DNA of 45,727 nt from Paulinella micropora (GCA_009731375.1 BJOX01000327.1:14119-59845), one strand, 5' to 3'. Shown: positions 7,691 to 19,455, counted from the first letter of the stretch. The notes: generated by a model from the letters alone, not told the origin. Numbers and translations: made by a program.

Positions 7691-10600
7691 TTTCTCTAAT
7701 TTCTTGTAGTATATTCATGAGATTATTATTTTCTTTTTCTAAATTAACTACCTTTTCTGATAATTGTTGAACGACCTTAATTAACGGGGCTATAAACTCA
7801 GAATAACCTATACTATATCCGACATCACCACTATCAATACATTTAACATCTTCTTGATTAACACTCACACCTTTCAATTCGTATTCTTTTCTTTGCTTTG
7901 GACACGGAACCATAATTGTTTCTTTGATAAAACCTCCAAAATCTAGCATATCCATTTCTGTTAGTCTTTCTTCTAATTCCTGTGATATTAAGCCAGTCCT
8001 ACATTTCTTTTTGTCATCAACCATACGATAGCAGACTGGATTTAACTTATTAATAAAATCTAAGCCTAAACATTCCTTTATATCTTCTTTTTTTCTCCTA
8101 TCAGAATATTGAATTGGATTAGACAATACCCATAATTGTCCATCGCTCGCTCTTAATGACATTAAAGCAGTATTTGAATTATTCTCCCATATGAACCCAC
8201 TCGTTGAAGAACCATTCACTCTAAATCTAATAGCATAAGAAGTTAATCCTCCGCCTCCTCCTGCTGGTGCTGTTCCTCCACTTAATGATTTATTATTCCC
8301 AGACTGAGACATATAAATCCCCCAGTTTGAATCAGTAGCATCCCATACAAATATTCCTCTCGCATTCGTCCCGTCTGTTTGTCCTTGAATTGCTATTTTT
8401 GCCCCATTAGTTGATGCTAATGCCGATGATAGCACCCCAGAATATGTAATTCCCGCATTTGCCGTTATTAATCCTTTCGTCCATAAAGTCCCGTTTAATC
8501 CATTCAATGACATTAATAGTTGTTCCCCCGAATTCTCCCATACAAATCCCATCGTAGAATCATTAGCAACCCTAAACCGAAAACTATACGAACTAAAATC
8601 ATTTCCAGAAACCGCCAAACCATTTGCCAAACTTCTAGTGTTTAGAGCCCCACCAGATGCTGCATAAATCCCCCAACTTGTATTGGTTGTATCCCATAGA
8701 AATATACCTTTTGCATTTGTTCCGTCTGTTATTCCCTGAACTCCTATTTTTGCTCCACTGACATTCGTTGCTGATGTTAGTGTGCCAGTATATGTAATCC
8801 CCGCATTTGCAGTTATTAATCCGCTTGCGGTTGCAGTTGTTGTTGATATACTCGCAATTGCCGTTATTAATCCGCTCGCCGTTAGTGTCGTCGTTGATAT
8901 CTCCGCGGTTGAAGTAATTGTCGTTCCTGTTATTGTTCCGCCATTTGTTATATTGTTTGAATTCATATCTAAGGCTCCATAAAACCGCATACCGCCAGCA
9001 TTGTTAAAACTGACAATGTCAGACGAAGCACTTTTATTATCCAAAAGTTTTGAAATATAAAGTCCCGCCCCTTTTACATCAGATGCTACATTCATAAATA
9101 CATAACCTCTTTGGTTCGCGGTTCCACTTGTAGCGGTATTTAGAGTAAATAAGAAATACTGATAATCTCCTGATGTCTGTGAAAAGAATATATCTCCTCC
9201 ATTTTGGTTTAATATCCTCGCCCCATTATATGTGATATTTCCGCCATTAGTGATAGTTTGATTATTAAAATCGGCATTGTTCGTTAAAGTTAGATATTTT
9301 ATCACAGTGCTCGCCCCGTTGAATGTTTTACTTCCTGTTATGGTTTGGTCTGTTGTTAGTTTTACATTTTGCCCGTCCAATGTATCCGCATACCCTTTTG
9401 TCGCTCCGTCCGTTGCTAATGTCGGAGTTCCAAGGTTGGCTATTTTGCTACTATTACAATCTAACCCCGAAGCATTTACCCAACCGACAATCGTCCCGTC
9501 AATAATAAAACTTATTTTTTTCGCAGAAATTTCAAAGTTGTAATATGTTGCAGTTTTCATATCCAAACTAGCAATTGACCCGATATTACTGGTAGAATTG
9601 AAAACGATAAATGTGCCCTTTGTTGTTGAATTGATTGAATTTCCCGTTATTTCAACACCACTGCTATATGTCTTAATTCCTGCTATGGTTTGGTTTCCTG
9701 TTAGTTTCACATTTTGCCCGTCTAATGTATCCACATAACTTTTGTTTGCTCCGTCCGTTGTTGCTGATGGTGTGGCTAAGTTTGTTATTTTGTTGTTATT
9801 CAAAGATAGTGTAGTGCCAGTTGCGGTTATAATTAAAGTATTACCTGAATATAACTCAACATACGAACCAGTTATTTGTATCGGATACCAAGTCGCTGTT
9901 GCTGTTTTGTGCGGCAATCATTCCTATTTTTGTATCAAAGGCTATGCCAATGCCGTCAAAAGTAGTTGGATTGGATGAACCACTTACTTCCAAAGTTGAT
10001 GTAAATTTTTTATTCCCTGCTATGGTTTGGTCTCCTGTTAGTTTAACCACCGAAGTATCAAGGGTGGAAACATCAACACCATCAACAAGATTAACATTTG
10101 TTATGCTTTGACTTTTCATATCAATCCCCGCACTAGCATTTATTATGTTGCTGAATGTTTTGGTTCCTGCTATGGTTTGGTCTCCTGTTAGTTTAACCAC
10201 AGAAGTATCAAGGGCAGAAACATCCACACCATCAACATTACCAACATTTGTAATAGCAAAACCACCCATATTTAAACTACCCGTCATAGCCGTTGTGCCG
10301 TCCTTGGCTAGTTTTGTATCGGTATATGCTTTTGTTGAAGCATCGCCGTCATAGAATGGTGTTGGAAGTCCGCTGATTGCTGTCGTGCTGTTAAAATTTA
10401 AAACATTGCCCGTCAATGTTATTCCGCCCCCTGTTGTTGGAGCAAGAAGTATGGAAGAACCAACAATGCTTAGTGGATAGCCCGTTGCTCCACCTACCTC
10501 CGACGAATAAATAGAACCCATATTATTGTTGTAATTGAAGAATAACTTACCTGTATTTAATGGATTTGAATCTTTTACACCCAAATAAGTAGTAAATATT

Positions 10601-11496
10601 TTATTCCCTGTTATGGTTTGGTCTCCTGTTAGTTTTACCACAGAACTATCAAGAGCCGAAACATCAACACCATCAACATTACCGACATTTGCTACATTAA
10701 AACCCCCCATATTTAAATCTCCAAACATCATAGCGAGACCATCCAATCTAAGAAAAGGTGAATTTGTGTTTCTCCATTGTCCTGTGCTATAAATGAGTAG
10801 TTGGTTATTGGCGGGTGTGCCTGTTATTGTAACATCGCTGTGTGTATCAATTGTTCCATCCGCGGACACTTTATTATTATTATCTTCGTGCTCTGATATC
10901 CAAGTATCAACATCTTTGGTATTTAGTAAATTAACTCCCGTTATATTCAAATTACCGCCCATACTAATGTTGCCTGTTTCATCAACATTTATCGGAAATG
11001 TTTTATTGACCCAGTTTATTGAGTTATATGTTAGATAACTATTCATTGCGATTGGTGCTGTAATGACTACATCTGTGAGTGTATCAATTGAGCCGATTGT
11101 TGTATTTCTCCATTTACCATCTACATCATTATATGTTAAGTATTGCCCGACCGTTGGAGCGGATATGTTAGTGTCTATCAAATTGTATAGACTGGTTTGG
11201 TGCGGATTACTTGTATTGCTTCTGTGTTGAGTTGAGGCTTTGACTTCGTCGTTGTCCCTCACTCGTTGCTCTGTATAGTATAAATTTTTTCCTTCTTTTA
11301 TGTCTGTAGTTGATTTGGTAGATAATCTTGTGTCAAATCGTAAATCCGTATAGTAGAGGTTCAAAGGGTTTTCATCTTCTGGCACTCTGTCTGTATTCAG
11401 ACCGACTATGTTTGTGTTGGTAAGGTCTAAGTTAAGTATATTTAGACTATCAACAGCCAACTCATTAAGGCCAAGTAATGATTTATATTGCGACAT
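7680..11496 (-). pseudogene. Tail-fibre-like adhesin with S74 chaperone domain, 2-bp deletion (element A)
   Basis: The N-terminal 530 residues are nearly identical to the fibre in B (24309-28289) and consist of repeated units of the kind VVKLTGDQTI.G.K.F separated by short beta segments. At about 9907-9912 A lacks 2 bp present in B, so the frame shifts and an early stop follows; the rest continues in a second frame to 7680. The C-terminus is an S74-type intramolecular chaperone with the Ser-Lys dyad in YSDRRKKEDIKE and a GLISQE motif, which in phage fibres trimerises and then cleaves itself. The S74 region and the repeats before it differ strongly from B. Confidence 0.85.
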
Positions 11497-11588
11497 TGAT
11501 TATATAATTAAATATTTTAATTTTTTTTTGTTAAATTATACTAACAAAAAATATAACTATCTAGTGTAGTATCAATCATCTGTAATCA
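11497..11588. promoter_or_regulatory. Divergent AT-rich intergenic promoter region (A)
   Basis: 92 bp between the divergent fibre (minus) and acidic-protein (plus) starts, almost all A/T with T-runs and TATA-like stretches. Element B has an equivalent region between 24108 and 24308. A promoter role follows from the divergent layout only; no defined motif was proven. Confidence 0.4.
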
Positions 11589-12110
11589 ATGCCGTCAAAG
11601 GAAGCATCAAAGGAAAACTGGAAGAAAGCAGTTCAAGCAAATAGAGAAAATGCTGAACGGCGAAAGGACGAATGGGCTCGTGAAAGGCTTCGTAAAAAAG
11701 GAGAATTAAAAGAAGCATCAGTGGAAGAACTTATTGAGACTGATGCTGAAGTTAGTGTTGCGAAAGAGATACTTAAAAATCCTGAGATTGAAGATGAATC
11801 AAGCGAAAGCGATAGCGAAATTGATATGTCTGAGGTTATTGCAAATCATATGCTTAGAAAGATAAAAAAGAATGCCAAAAAGCCCAAGAAGAAAAACACA
11901 AAGAAATCACCACAACCAAAGAAGCCAGAGAATGACAGCGAAGAAGAAGAAGAAAGTGAGAGTGAAGAAAGCGAAGATTATGAACCAACAGGCGGAAAAC
12001 AACGAGGCGGTAAAAAACGAAGCGAAAAAATATCAGTTAATGTATATAACAATACACCAAAAAGTAAAGAAAAAAGTAAGGAAGCAGATAAGATATTTTT
12101 GAAATTCTAA
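11589..12110 (+). CDS. Charged acidic/basic protein upstream of integrase (element A)
   Basis: 173 residues, starting MPSKEASKENWKKAV. The N-terminal half is helical and charged; the middle has Lys-rich and Glu/Ser-rich low-complexity tracts; the C-terminus (ISVNVYN near the end, then IFLKF) is conserved with the homologue at 23589-24107 in B. The TAA stop overlaps the integrase ATG (TAATG), so the two are probably expressed together. No known domain recognised; a role as an integrase partner or DNA-binding protein is speculation from position. Confidence 0.6.
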   Translation: MPSKEASKENWKKAVQANRENAERRKDEWARERLRKKGELKEASVEELIETDAEVSVAKEILKNPEIEDESSESDSEIDMSEVIANHMLRKIKKNAKKPKKKNTKKSPQPKKPENDSEEEEESESEESEDYEPTGGKQRGGKKRSEKISVNVYNNTPKSKEKSKEADKIFLKF

Positions 12111-13102
12111 TGGACCACAAACACACCACTAGCAATATTAATGCACAGGATAAGGATACACAACTAGAAGATACTCCGCGAGGCGATCCAACAGAGGAAG
12201 AAAAGACCAAAACTGCCCAAGAATTATTTCGTCAGACTAAACCGAGGACTAGAGGAACAACAATATGGGCGGACAAAGTATTGGATATGGTCAATATTGA
12301 TTTAATGGATATGAGTAAGGTTGCTACAAAAAATAAAAATTATAATTTTGCCCTTATTTGGATTGATATTCATAGTCGCTATGCTTACGCAATACCTATA
12401 AAGAATAAATTTTCTACCACAGTTTTAGATGCACTCAAGAAATTACCAAAGCCAAAAGCATACATATCAGACAATGGCGGTGAGTTTAAAGGTGCAGTTG
12501 GTGAGTGGATGAGAAATAATGGAATTGAACAATTTATGGTTGAAGTAGGTGATCATAATTCGTTAGGTATTGTTGATAGATTTGTTAGAACACTTAGAGA
12601 AAGATTACATGTATTATGGGCTTTTAATCGTAATTTTGATTGGATAAGTTATATTGAAGATGTTGTTTATTATTATAACAAGAAAGAACATTCAGCGATT
12701 AAGGCGGCGCCAATTGATGTATTTAAAGGATATGATATTAGCCAACAACATAGATATGTTGATAAATATTTATTTGGTTTCAAAGAAGGAGACAGAGTTA
12801 GAAAGTTGAACAAGAAACACATTTTAGAAAAGGGAGGAAAGACATGGAGCAAGCAAATCTACACTGTCAAAGCCCGTAAGGGATACCGGATTGTATTAAC
12901 AAATGATGATGTTGTACCACCACGTCATTTATTAAAGACTGACGCTACCGACGATCCGGAAGAGACAGATATTAATAAAGAACTAAAGCAACTAACTAAA
13001 GAAAAGCAAACAAAGCATTTACTTAAAAGAGAGGAGATAGACTCCGCCAACATTAGAACTTCTTCCAGATTAAGGAAGAAAAAAGAAATAATGGATTTGT
13101 AG
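12110..13102 (+). CDS. INT: Retroviral-type (rve) integrase, DD34D (element A)
   Basis: 330 residues. The RNase-H-like integrase core shows NIDLMDM (first Asp at residue 64), WIDIHSRYA, SDNGGEFKG (second Asp at 121) and GIVDRFVRTLRERL, where an Asp (156) replaces the usual catalytic Glu, giving DD34D spacing. A C-terminal SH3-like region follows (EGDRVRKL through PPRHLLK). No N-terminal HHCC zinc finger is seen. It would catalyse insertion of the element with a 6-bp duplication. The frame is intact. It is clearly but distantly related to the B integrase (22297-23319). Confidence 0.88.
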   Translation: MDHKHTTSNINAQDKDTQLEDTPRGDPTEEEKTKTAQELFRQTKPRTRGTTIWADKVLDMVNIDLMDMSKVATKNKNYNFALIWIDIHSRYAYAIPIKNKFSTTVLDALKKLPKPKAYISDNGGEFKGAVGEWMRNNGIEQFMVEVGDHNSLGIVDRFVRTLRERLHVLWAFNRNFDWISYIEDVVYYYNKKEHSAIKAAPIDVFKGYDISQQHRYVDKYLFGFKEGDRVRKLNKKHILEKGGKTWSKQIYTVKARKGYRIVLTNDDVVPPRHLLKTDATDDPEETDINKELKQLTKEKQTKHLLKREEIDSANIRTSSRLRKKKEIMDL

Positions 13103-13107
13103 TATTA

Positions 13108-13542
13108 TTATTTCTTTGAGTGATAGTCCGCAAACTTGGAATACACAGGGACCTTTGTGTGTATGTAGTACCCCTTCACCGCAGGCCAAGAATGAAACAC
13201 TCTGATAACATTCTTTGAATCGATTGTGACAAAATAAACTTTAGCCTCTCCGGGACTCTTCATGAATTTCGCCTCGACTCTGTTATTCCCCGGCTTAGAG
13301 AAAACAATATCTGGTTTCTTGTTATCAGCAACGAACTCTACGAAGCACTTACTTTCTTCGCGGTACTTTAGTGGAGACAGCACTTGGGCTTCGTATAGTT
13401 GTATCGCACTAAGAGCACTCGAAACATCCTCCTCTTCGTCTTCATGGAGTGGACGTTTCTCGTCTGGAGTGGTAGGCTCAGGGGTTGGCTCAGGGGTTGG
13501 CTCTGCGGTTGGCTCTGCGGTTGGTTTCTTCTTAGGAGGCAT
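13108..13542 (-). CDS. Unknown protein with Pro/Thr/Glu repeat N-terminus (A only)
   Basis: 144 residues from the ATG at 13540-13542 (MPPKKK). A PTAEP/PTPEP tandem repeat (about 6 units) precedes an acidic linker and a globular C-terminal domain of about 90 residues with no recognised match. Convergent with the integrase (5-bp gap). Base composition is less AT-rich than neighbours and there is no counterpart in B, which suggests separate acquisition. An upstream in-frame ATG at 13578 is possible. Confidence 0.5.
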   Translation of the reverse strand: MPPKKKPTAEPTAEPTPEPTPEPTTPDEKRPLHEDEEEDVSSALSAIQLYEAQVLSPLKYREESKCFVEFVADNKKPDIVFSKPGNNRVEAKFMKSPGEAKVYFVTIDSKNVIRVFHSWPAVKGYYIHTKVPVYSKFADYHSKK

Positions 13543-13736
13543 GGTGCCTGCCACACACCAAAAAGCACAAAAAAACATGTGTGGGCAGTGCCTTGAAGCC
13601 GTTTTTTTTTTCGTAAATAAAATAATTTTGTTGCCTAGTAATAAGTGTGCTTTTTATGTTGTTGTGAAATGTGTGTCATGTTCATTGATGATAAGTGGGC
13701 AGGTAGGCAGACAGCACAGATCACACAACTATTTTT

Positions 13737-14315
13737 TTACTCCACTCGGGCTCTCAATTCATTAACATACAATTTATATTTAACTATCACTTCATCAAAT
13801 GTATCACCTTTTTCAATTAAATTACGTGCAAAATTTTCCTCTTGGCGAGACATCGGAAATTTATTTTTTTCTAACCACTTTTCCAAAAATACTATTTCTT
13901 TATTAGTCTCTTTTTCCTTTCTAAGTCTCTGTCTCTTAACTTTTCTCTCCTCTTCAATTCTTCTTTTGTCTTGTTTTAGTTCCTCATCTCTCTCATAAAC
14001 TGCTTCCAGTTTTGATTCAACATCGCAAAGTTCTTGTTTCAATAATCTTATTTTTTTGGACAAGTTTTTTTTCTTAGTTTCCAAACATATTTTGTCCTTT
14101 TTGGTTGTCTTATTTGTCTTGTCAGAATAGTAATCAATCCAATTATTTTCTTCTCTTTCTATTTCAAACTCACTTTCGCTAGAAATGTCATTATCCTCTT
14201 TGGCTTCATCATCAACAAAGTTGCTCATCTCTTCAAGAAGAACTGCGAGACAGAAAAGTGCTCGGGGATCCAAGAATTCTTTGGTTCTCAGATCACTTTG
14301 CGCAAAAAAAACCAT
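13737..14315 (-). CDS. Coiled-coil protein (A only)
   Basis: 192 residues, or 163 if it starts at the internal ATG at 14226-14228 (MSNFVDDEAKED), which I prefer because the first 29 residues are unlike the rest. An acidic N-terminal part is followed by a long Lys/Glu/Arg coiled coil (about residues 85-145) and a short C-terminal helical domain. No counterpart in element B, no recognised family. Flanking spacers (13579-13736 and 14316-14532) contain T-rich tracts and nothing else recognised. Confidence 0.45.
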   Translation of the reverse strand: MVFFAQSDLRTKEFLDPRALFCLAVLLEEMSNFVDDEAKEDNDISSESEFEIEREENNWIDYYSDKTNKTTKKDKICLETKKKNLSKKIRLLKQELCDVESKLEAVYERDEELKQDKRRIEEERKVKRQRLRKEKETNKEIVFLEKWLEKNKFPMSRQEENFARNLIEKGDTFDEVIVKYKLYVNELRARVE

Positions 14316-14532
14316 GTGATAACATTGCGTTTTGACTGAGGAGAAAAAAACTCAACCGAAGCAAGCACTACACAAAAAATTTATTTTTCTTCCTTCTCGT
14401 GGCATGGTGATGGGTGGTGTAATTATTAAGTTGGTGGTGTTGTTTGTCATTGTCGGCAGTTCAACTCTTGAGCCATTCCTTCCATCCTTTTTTTTGCTTT
14501 TTTGTAAATTCCTTTTTTTTTCTTTTTTTTGC

Positions 14533-17500
14533 TTAGTATCCGTATTGTAATGTCGTGATCTGGTTTTCTTTTAGAGGTTGAATTACTCTTTTAGTGTAAG
14601 TAAATGAAAATATCTTTTGTAAATGCTCTGACGTAATTGTTTTTGTCTTTTTGTTTCTTGTTATTTTGCTGTTGGTGTGTATGATTACATTTCCAGCCTC
14701 TGCTACATTCTTTGCTATACACTTTTCTCCTTTTGTTTCTAGTAGGTCTTCTAATTCTTCATATGCCTTTTTAGATAGTTCAGTGTCTTGTACTTTCAAT
14801 CCATTGCTTATGATACTAAACATATTAACCAAGTTCAATTTTTTACAAGTCTCGTAATTCATTGAAAATCCTTTTAATTTCATTTTGGTTGTTCCATCAT
14901 TTAGTATGTAGCCGTATGATTTAGGTCCTGCTCCAATAAATGTGGTTATCTTTCTGCTTACCTTCGTCTTTTTGTCTATCAATTCGTCTGTCCATTGTCC
15001 CAATAAATCACCAGTCGGTATTGTTGTCTGTCCTTCTTTCTCATCTACGGAATAAATTACGCTGTCTGTGTCGTGATATAACACTCTATTACCTAATCTG
15101 TCCATCATATCATACAATCTCATTTGCGCATGTGCTGTTGTAAATAGTGCTACACAGATATTTGTATTGTAGGGGTCAGATACTTTTTCAGGGTGTAGGT
15201 TGTAAGATAGTTCTAGGCATTCTTTGTTTATCATATTGATAGATACTTCATTTATCTTCTTGTCATTTAGTATTTTGAATAGTTCTGCTTCACTCCTTAT
15301 GATTTTTGTTTGTGTCTTGTTGTTTTGTTGTCCAAATTTTCCCCATAGTGAGTTAAGACATAGTTTCGCTACAGCCCTTCTTCCTTCATTCTTTTCAATC
15401 TTGCTTTTGTCCAATTTGATTTTCATTTTTTCTTCATAGTCCTTAATGTAATTGTCTTTGTCTTCTTCTGTAATGACATTTGATGGATAGCCACTTGATT
15501 CCTGTTTCACTCTCTTAGAAAGGTCTTAATATATTCTTTGAAGTTCAGTTGTCTGTTCATTCCAATGCCATAATTCATAAGTTTTAATAAGTCTGTATCC
15601 TTTTTGTATGGCTTTGTAAATAAGTGGTGGTGTCGCCCATGTGCCTGTCAGTATTCTCTCTTCGTCTGTGTGTTGGCATTTGTCTTGTAATCCTTCCTTT
15701 CCACATTTATTACATAGATAATACATCATCTTTCCTCTATCTTGACATGGTAGAACAGGATGAATTAGTCCTCTAGGCGGAAGTATTTTTATTTTTGCTA
15801 TACCAAATGCTGTTTTATTATTCAACATATCATATGCCTCTTTTCCTCTTATTGTTTGGTGATGTTTCACAGGATAGGGGTCATAGTACATGACAGTCGG
15901 ATAGAGAGAGCACACATCTATATACTTTGCATACTGATATTCACTCATAGATTTCCAGTATAGAGATAGAGCATTCGTCCTTCCACCAAACATAGCATGT
16001 CGTGGATTGATTGCTTCTTGCTCAATTAATGTCTCTTCTATTTCTCCTTTGAATTCTTCCTTTGTTCGTATCCTGTTCCATTGACACCCCCATATTGTTA
16101 TTAATTGACTAACTTCCGGATGTTGCTTGATTAAAGTTTCGCGTAGTTTAGTTTCTTTGTATAGTTGTCCAAATGTTTTATTCACAGACCTTTCTCTGTT
16201 TAGTTCATTTCCATTGAAACACTCAGGACACCCATGCCAATAACAACCATGGAACTCATATGCCGTTTTTGTCTTTTCGTCATATCCGTCTAAGTAGGCT
16301 TTCACACCTTTGGGTAAGTTTAGTATTTTTTCTTTACCATTTAGACCATGTTGAATTTTAGCATTGTCCTTTTTTTCTCTGTATGCTAACCACTCCACAC
16401 ACATACGACTTGTTTTTGCTTTGTCTGTTCTGTTTGTCGGTATAACTGCTATGCTGTCCTCAGGCATGTAATTTGCTTTGAATAGTGCTATACATGTAGA
16501 TGCAATAGTTGTGTATTGAAATTGATCAATTCCGAACTCCATAAATTGTTCCCTAAACTCAATACACCCCCGTCTTAGTATATCTACATCACTATAACAA
16601 TATTCAATCATTTCTTTATTGAAATCAAATACTTTGTCTTTTGGCTCCACATACCATTTTATGAAATCATCTCTTTTATTCTTTGAGAATGAGTTATATC
16701 CGTAATCGTCCATGTCTGGTATTTTGCCTATGTATGTTTGATTGTCTGTTTTGTTAAAGAAGTGAGGAAAGTATCCTTTCTTCAATTCAGTAAGTCCAAA
16801 TGTGTCAGGAAAGTCAGATAGAGGCATAGTTAGAAATGATAAACTATCTATAAATCTAATCTGTTCTTTCCCATTACCAATAGACATCATCATTATTTTA
16901 CCACCTTCATATATCACAAATGGAGTTATTCCTTTTTCAATCAACCATTTCAATACAAATTGACAATCATATCCCCGTGCATTATGTGCTATGAATGTAT
17001 AACCCTTATGTTTTACACCCAATGACCACTCACAGAATTGTTCAATGTTTTTATGTATGATTGGTGTGCTGTCGTCGAAATATTGACTTTCAGAATGATT
17101 GATAATATGTGTTCCTGTCTCTTGATTTGCTTCAAAATCAAAGAATACATATTTGGTTGATGGTTCATGTATCACTTTTTTCTTTAACTCACATTGGTGT
17201 GATAGAGGTTGTAGTTCTTTGCAGTTCCTACATTTTTCATATCCACATTTATGTTCTCCTTTGTAAGTCTTAGCACAAGTGATACATTTTTTCTTTGTGT
17301 CGCATAACTTATTTTGTTTATGATTATTGAAACATTCATCATTCGGAAACTTTCTATTACACTCATTGCACGTTTTCCATTTCGAAATATTGTCATATCC
17401 TTTACATCCTTCGGTTTGACATATATTACATTTGAATTCACATGCGTGATTTTGTTCGTATCCCTTCATACATTTCTCGCAAAAGTTTTGCTTTGACAAG

Positions 17501-18534
17501 AATGCTTTCATACTTGTTATGGTGTCGTAATGGTTCATGGTTTTTAGTATGTATATGTTCTTTTTGTCCTTCATCTCAGTCTTATAGATAATTTTGTTTG
17601 GAAATTCCACAATAACAATGTTGTAGCCTATGTGCTTAGCAAACTCACTAATTTCAGAAAGCCCGCACAAATCTTTCATGACACCAGCCTCCTCGTGCAG
17701 TTTGTTTGCTAGTTCATCTTGAATTCTGCGTCCGTCCTTGATTTGTGAATACTTTGGATGCTTTTCTATCTTTGCTTTTGCTACAACTATTGCCCTTGCC
17801 AAACATATGTTGTCTTCATTTCTTATTGTTATTATACCTTTCTTTTTATACATGTCTGTTTCAGTTATTGCTTTCAATCTTGCTCCTCCTTCAGGCATTC
17901 TCACACCCACAAAATTGAAATCAATCAATTCCATAGTTGCTCCTTCTTCGTCCATATAGTTTTCGTCGTTTGATTGCAGTATAGATTCTAATCTAGTCAG
18001 TATATCTTCTAAATTGAAATCTTTTACTTTTATTAATTTTTGGTTTTGTACATTCCAAGTTGAAGGAATAGCACTAATACGTATTTGTATTAAGTCATTG
18101 TCTTTGTAAAGTGTTTTAAAGTCTTCAATTATGGATCCTATCATACCAATAATACCCTCTAATGGAAACTTTTTCACTTTTTTAGACATTGATTTACTTA
18201 ATTTAATAGTATATACCGATTGCCCCACAGGTAGTTTGTGTTCAGTGTCAATCCTTATTAGTTTATAGCCATTGAACTCAATTACTTGTGGTTCGACATA
18301 TTTTCGTTCCCTTTGTTTTCGCTCAGGTTCAGAATAAAACCTTTCAGGGTCAGATAGTGCTCCCCTTGTCGTTGTTATGTCATAAAACCTAGTTCCGTTC
18401 GGCTTTTTAACATATAACTTGTTTTGCCTTATCTGATATGTTATTTTTGCTTCCGCCAACTTGTCCAAGTTCCATGTGTGTCCGCCATAGTCGATGGTGT
18501 TCGCCATATATTTATTGGAATATATTTTTTCCAA
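14533..18534 (-). pseudogene. POLB: Protein-primed family B DNA polymerase, Polinton type, one in-frame TAA (element A)
   Basis: A 1334-codon frame broken only by TAA at 15526-15528. The N-terminal third has a NICLARAIVV block and many Cys/His pairs (from NFCEKCMKGYEQNHAC to PLSHQC), the usual layout of animal Polinton polymerases. Exonuclease motifs are FFDFEA, NARGYDCQF and YCYSD. Polymerase motifs are CSLYPTVM, KLCLNSLWGKF and YHDTDS. It would replicate the linear element from a terminal protein. The stop falls between the SLYP and KLCLNS motifs, so a truncated product would lack polymerase activity. Start at 18534 or at MANTID (18507). Confidence 0.88.
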
Positions 18535-18540
18535 TAAATA

Positions 18541-18549
18541 TTTTTATTT

Positions 18550-18593
<44 letters not shown>

Positions 18594-18600
18594 TCTTATC
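18541..18600. repeat. (TA)n tract upstream of polymerase
   Basis: An AT dinucleotide run of roughly 45 bp lies just upstream of the polymerase start in A. A shorter TATATATATATA tract occupies the same place in B (40889-40901). A TATA-like promoter element is possible. Confidence 0.5.
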
Positions 18601-18735
18601 TTTAATATGAAATTCAATTTTTTTTCTGGTCTCAATTTTCACCGACAATATTCTGGAGTCTAATAAGGTCAGCCTTGGTTTTTTCTCTTTTCTCTTTTGA
18701 TTTCTCAGTATGTCTGCCTTGTTTTTTTGATAATA

Positions 18736-18846
18736 TTATTTTGCTCTCATAAGTGCTTTCTCTTTATTTCTTCTTTGATACTCTCTCATACGTTCAGCGT
18801 GTTTTGCCCTTGCCTCCTCCGCAGTATATGTTGGATGTATACCCAT
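18736..18846 (-). CDS. Small basic protein, probably frameshifted (element A)
   Basis: 36 codons from the ATG at 18844-18846 (MGIHPTYTAEEARAKH). The pattern of a Thr-Glu-Glu start followed by Y-x-x-x-N-K-E resembles the 58-residue protein at 40957-41133 in B and small proteins common in giant-virus relatives. After the TAA, another frame stays open with basic residues for about 34 codons, so a single-base loss near the end is likely. Confidence 0.4.
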   Translation of the reverse strand: MGIHPTYTAEEARAKHAERMREYQRRNKEKALMRAK

Positions 18847-18889
18847 TTATATTATATATAATATATTTTTTATTATATTTAAATGGAAA

Positions 18890-19258
18890 TTATTTTTGTT
18901 TTAAAACATAAATTTGGTGCTTCAATGAAGCCTCATGAACCTTAATTGTTGCAGGTAAAGAAGATACCATTTTACCGCACCCACATTCATATTTTTCGTC
19001 TTGTTTCTTTTGTGCCCATACTTTATTATATTTTTTCTTTTTTGTTTTTTGTTCTTCATTCCACAATTCCCTTTTTGGTTTGATATAAGTATCGTAGTAT
19101 TCTTGTGCTTGTTGTTGTGCTTGTTCTTTCGTCCTCTTACCATTAATACAAAAGTTCTTTACATTTTGTTTTCCTTCCTCCGTCCATTTCACACACACCC
19201 TCGGTCGATTGATATTGTTCATAACATACACTCCTCCCTTTGAATAATACTTTGCCAT
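18890..19258 (-). CDS. Terminal CxCG zinc-finger protein with DNA-binding-like N-terminus (A)
   Basis: 122 residues from the ATG at 19256-19258 (MAKYYSKGG); the frame is open 24 codons further upstream. The N-terminal part (VKWTEEGKQNVKNF to AQEYYDTY) resembles small beta-sheet AP2/integrase-arm-like DNA-binding domains. The C-terminus has ECGCGK then H-x5-H (HEASLKH), matching the finger of the GIY-YIG protein and the terminal gene in B. It is the last gene before the element's right end. Confidence 0.5.
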   Translation of the reverse strand: MAKYYSKGGVYVMNNINRPRVCVKWTEEGKQNVKNFCINGKRTKEQAQQQAQEYYDTYIKPKRELWNEEQKTKKKKYNKVWAQKKQDEKYECGCGKMVSSLPATIKVHEASLKHQIYVLKQK

Positions 19259-19353
19259 TTTGTTATATATAAGGGTTATATAGTCTTTAATATATAATTC
19301 AATATAGCACACTTTTTTATAAACTCGCAACAGGAGAGGACTTTCATTTTTTC

Positions 19354-19455
19354 AAAAAAAGATAACTAAGTCTAGCACAGCAGTAAAAACTAAGAGACGT
19401 GTTTTGATGTCTCTTCGTGTTGATTTGGCAAAAGATAGATGAGTTATCTTTTTTT
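19354..19455. repeat. Nested inverted repeat near the right end of element A
   Basis: Outer perfect 14-bp arms AAAAAAAGATAACT (19354-19367) and its complement (19442-19455) enclose a second perfect pair, AAGAGAC (19392-19398) and GTCTCTT (19409-19415). The nested design parallels the quasi-palindrome inside the TIRs of B, so this may lie in the TIR of A. The rest of 19259-19628 is AT-rich with no gene seen. Confidence 0.5.
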
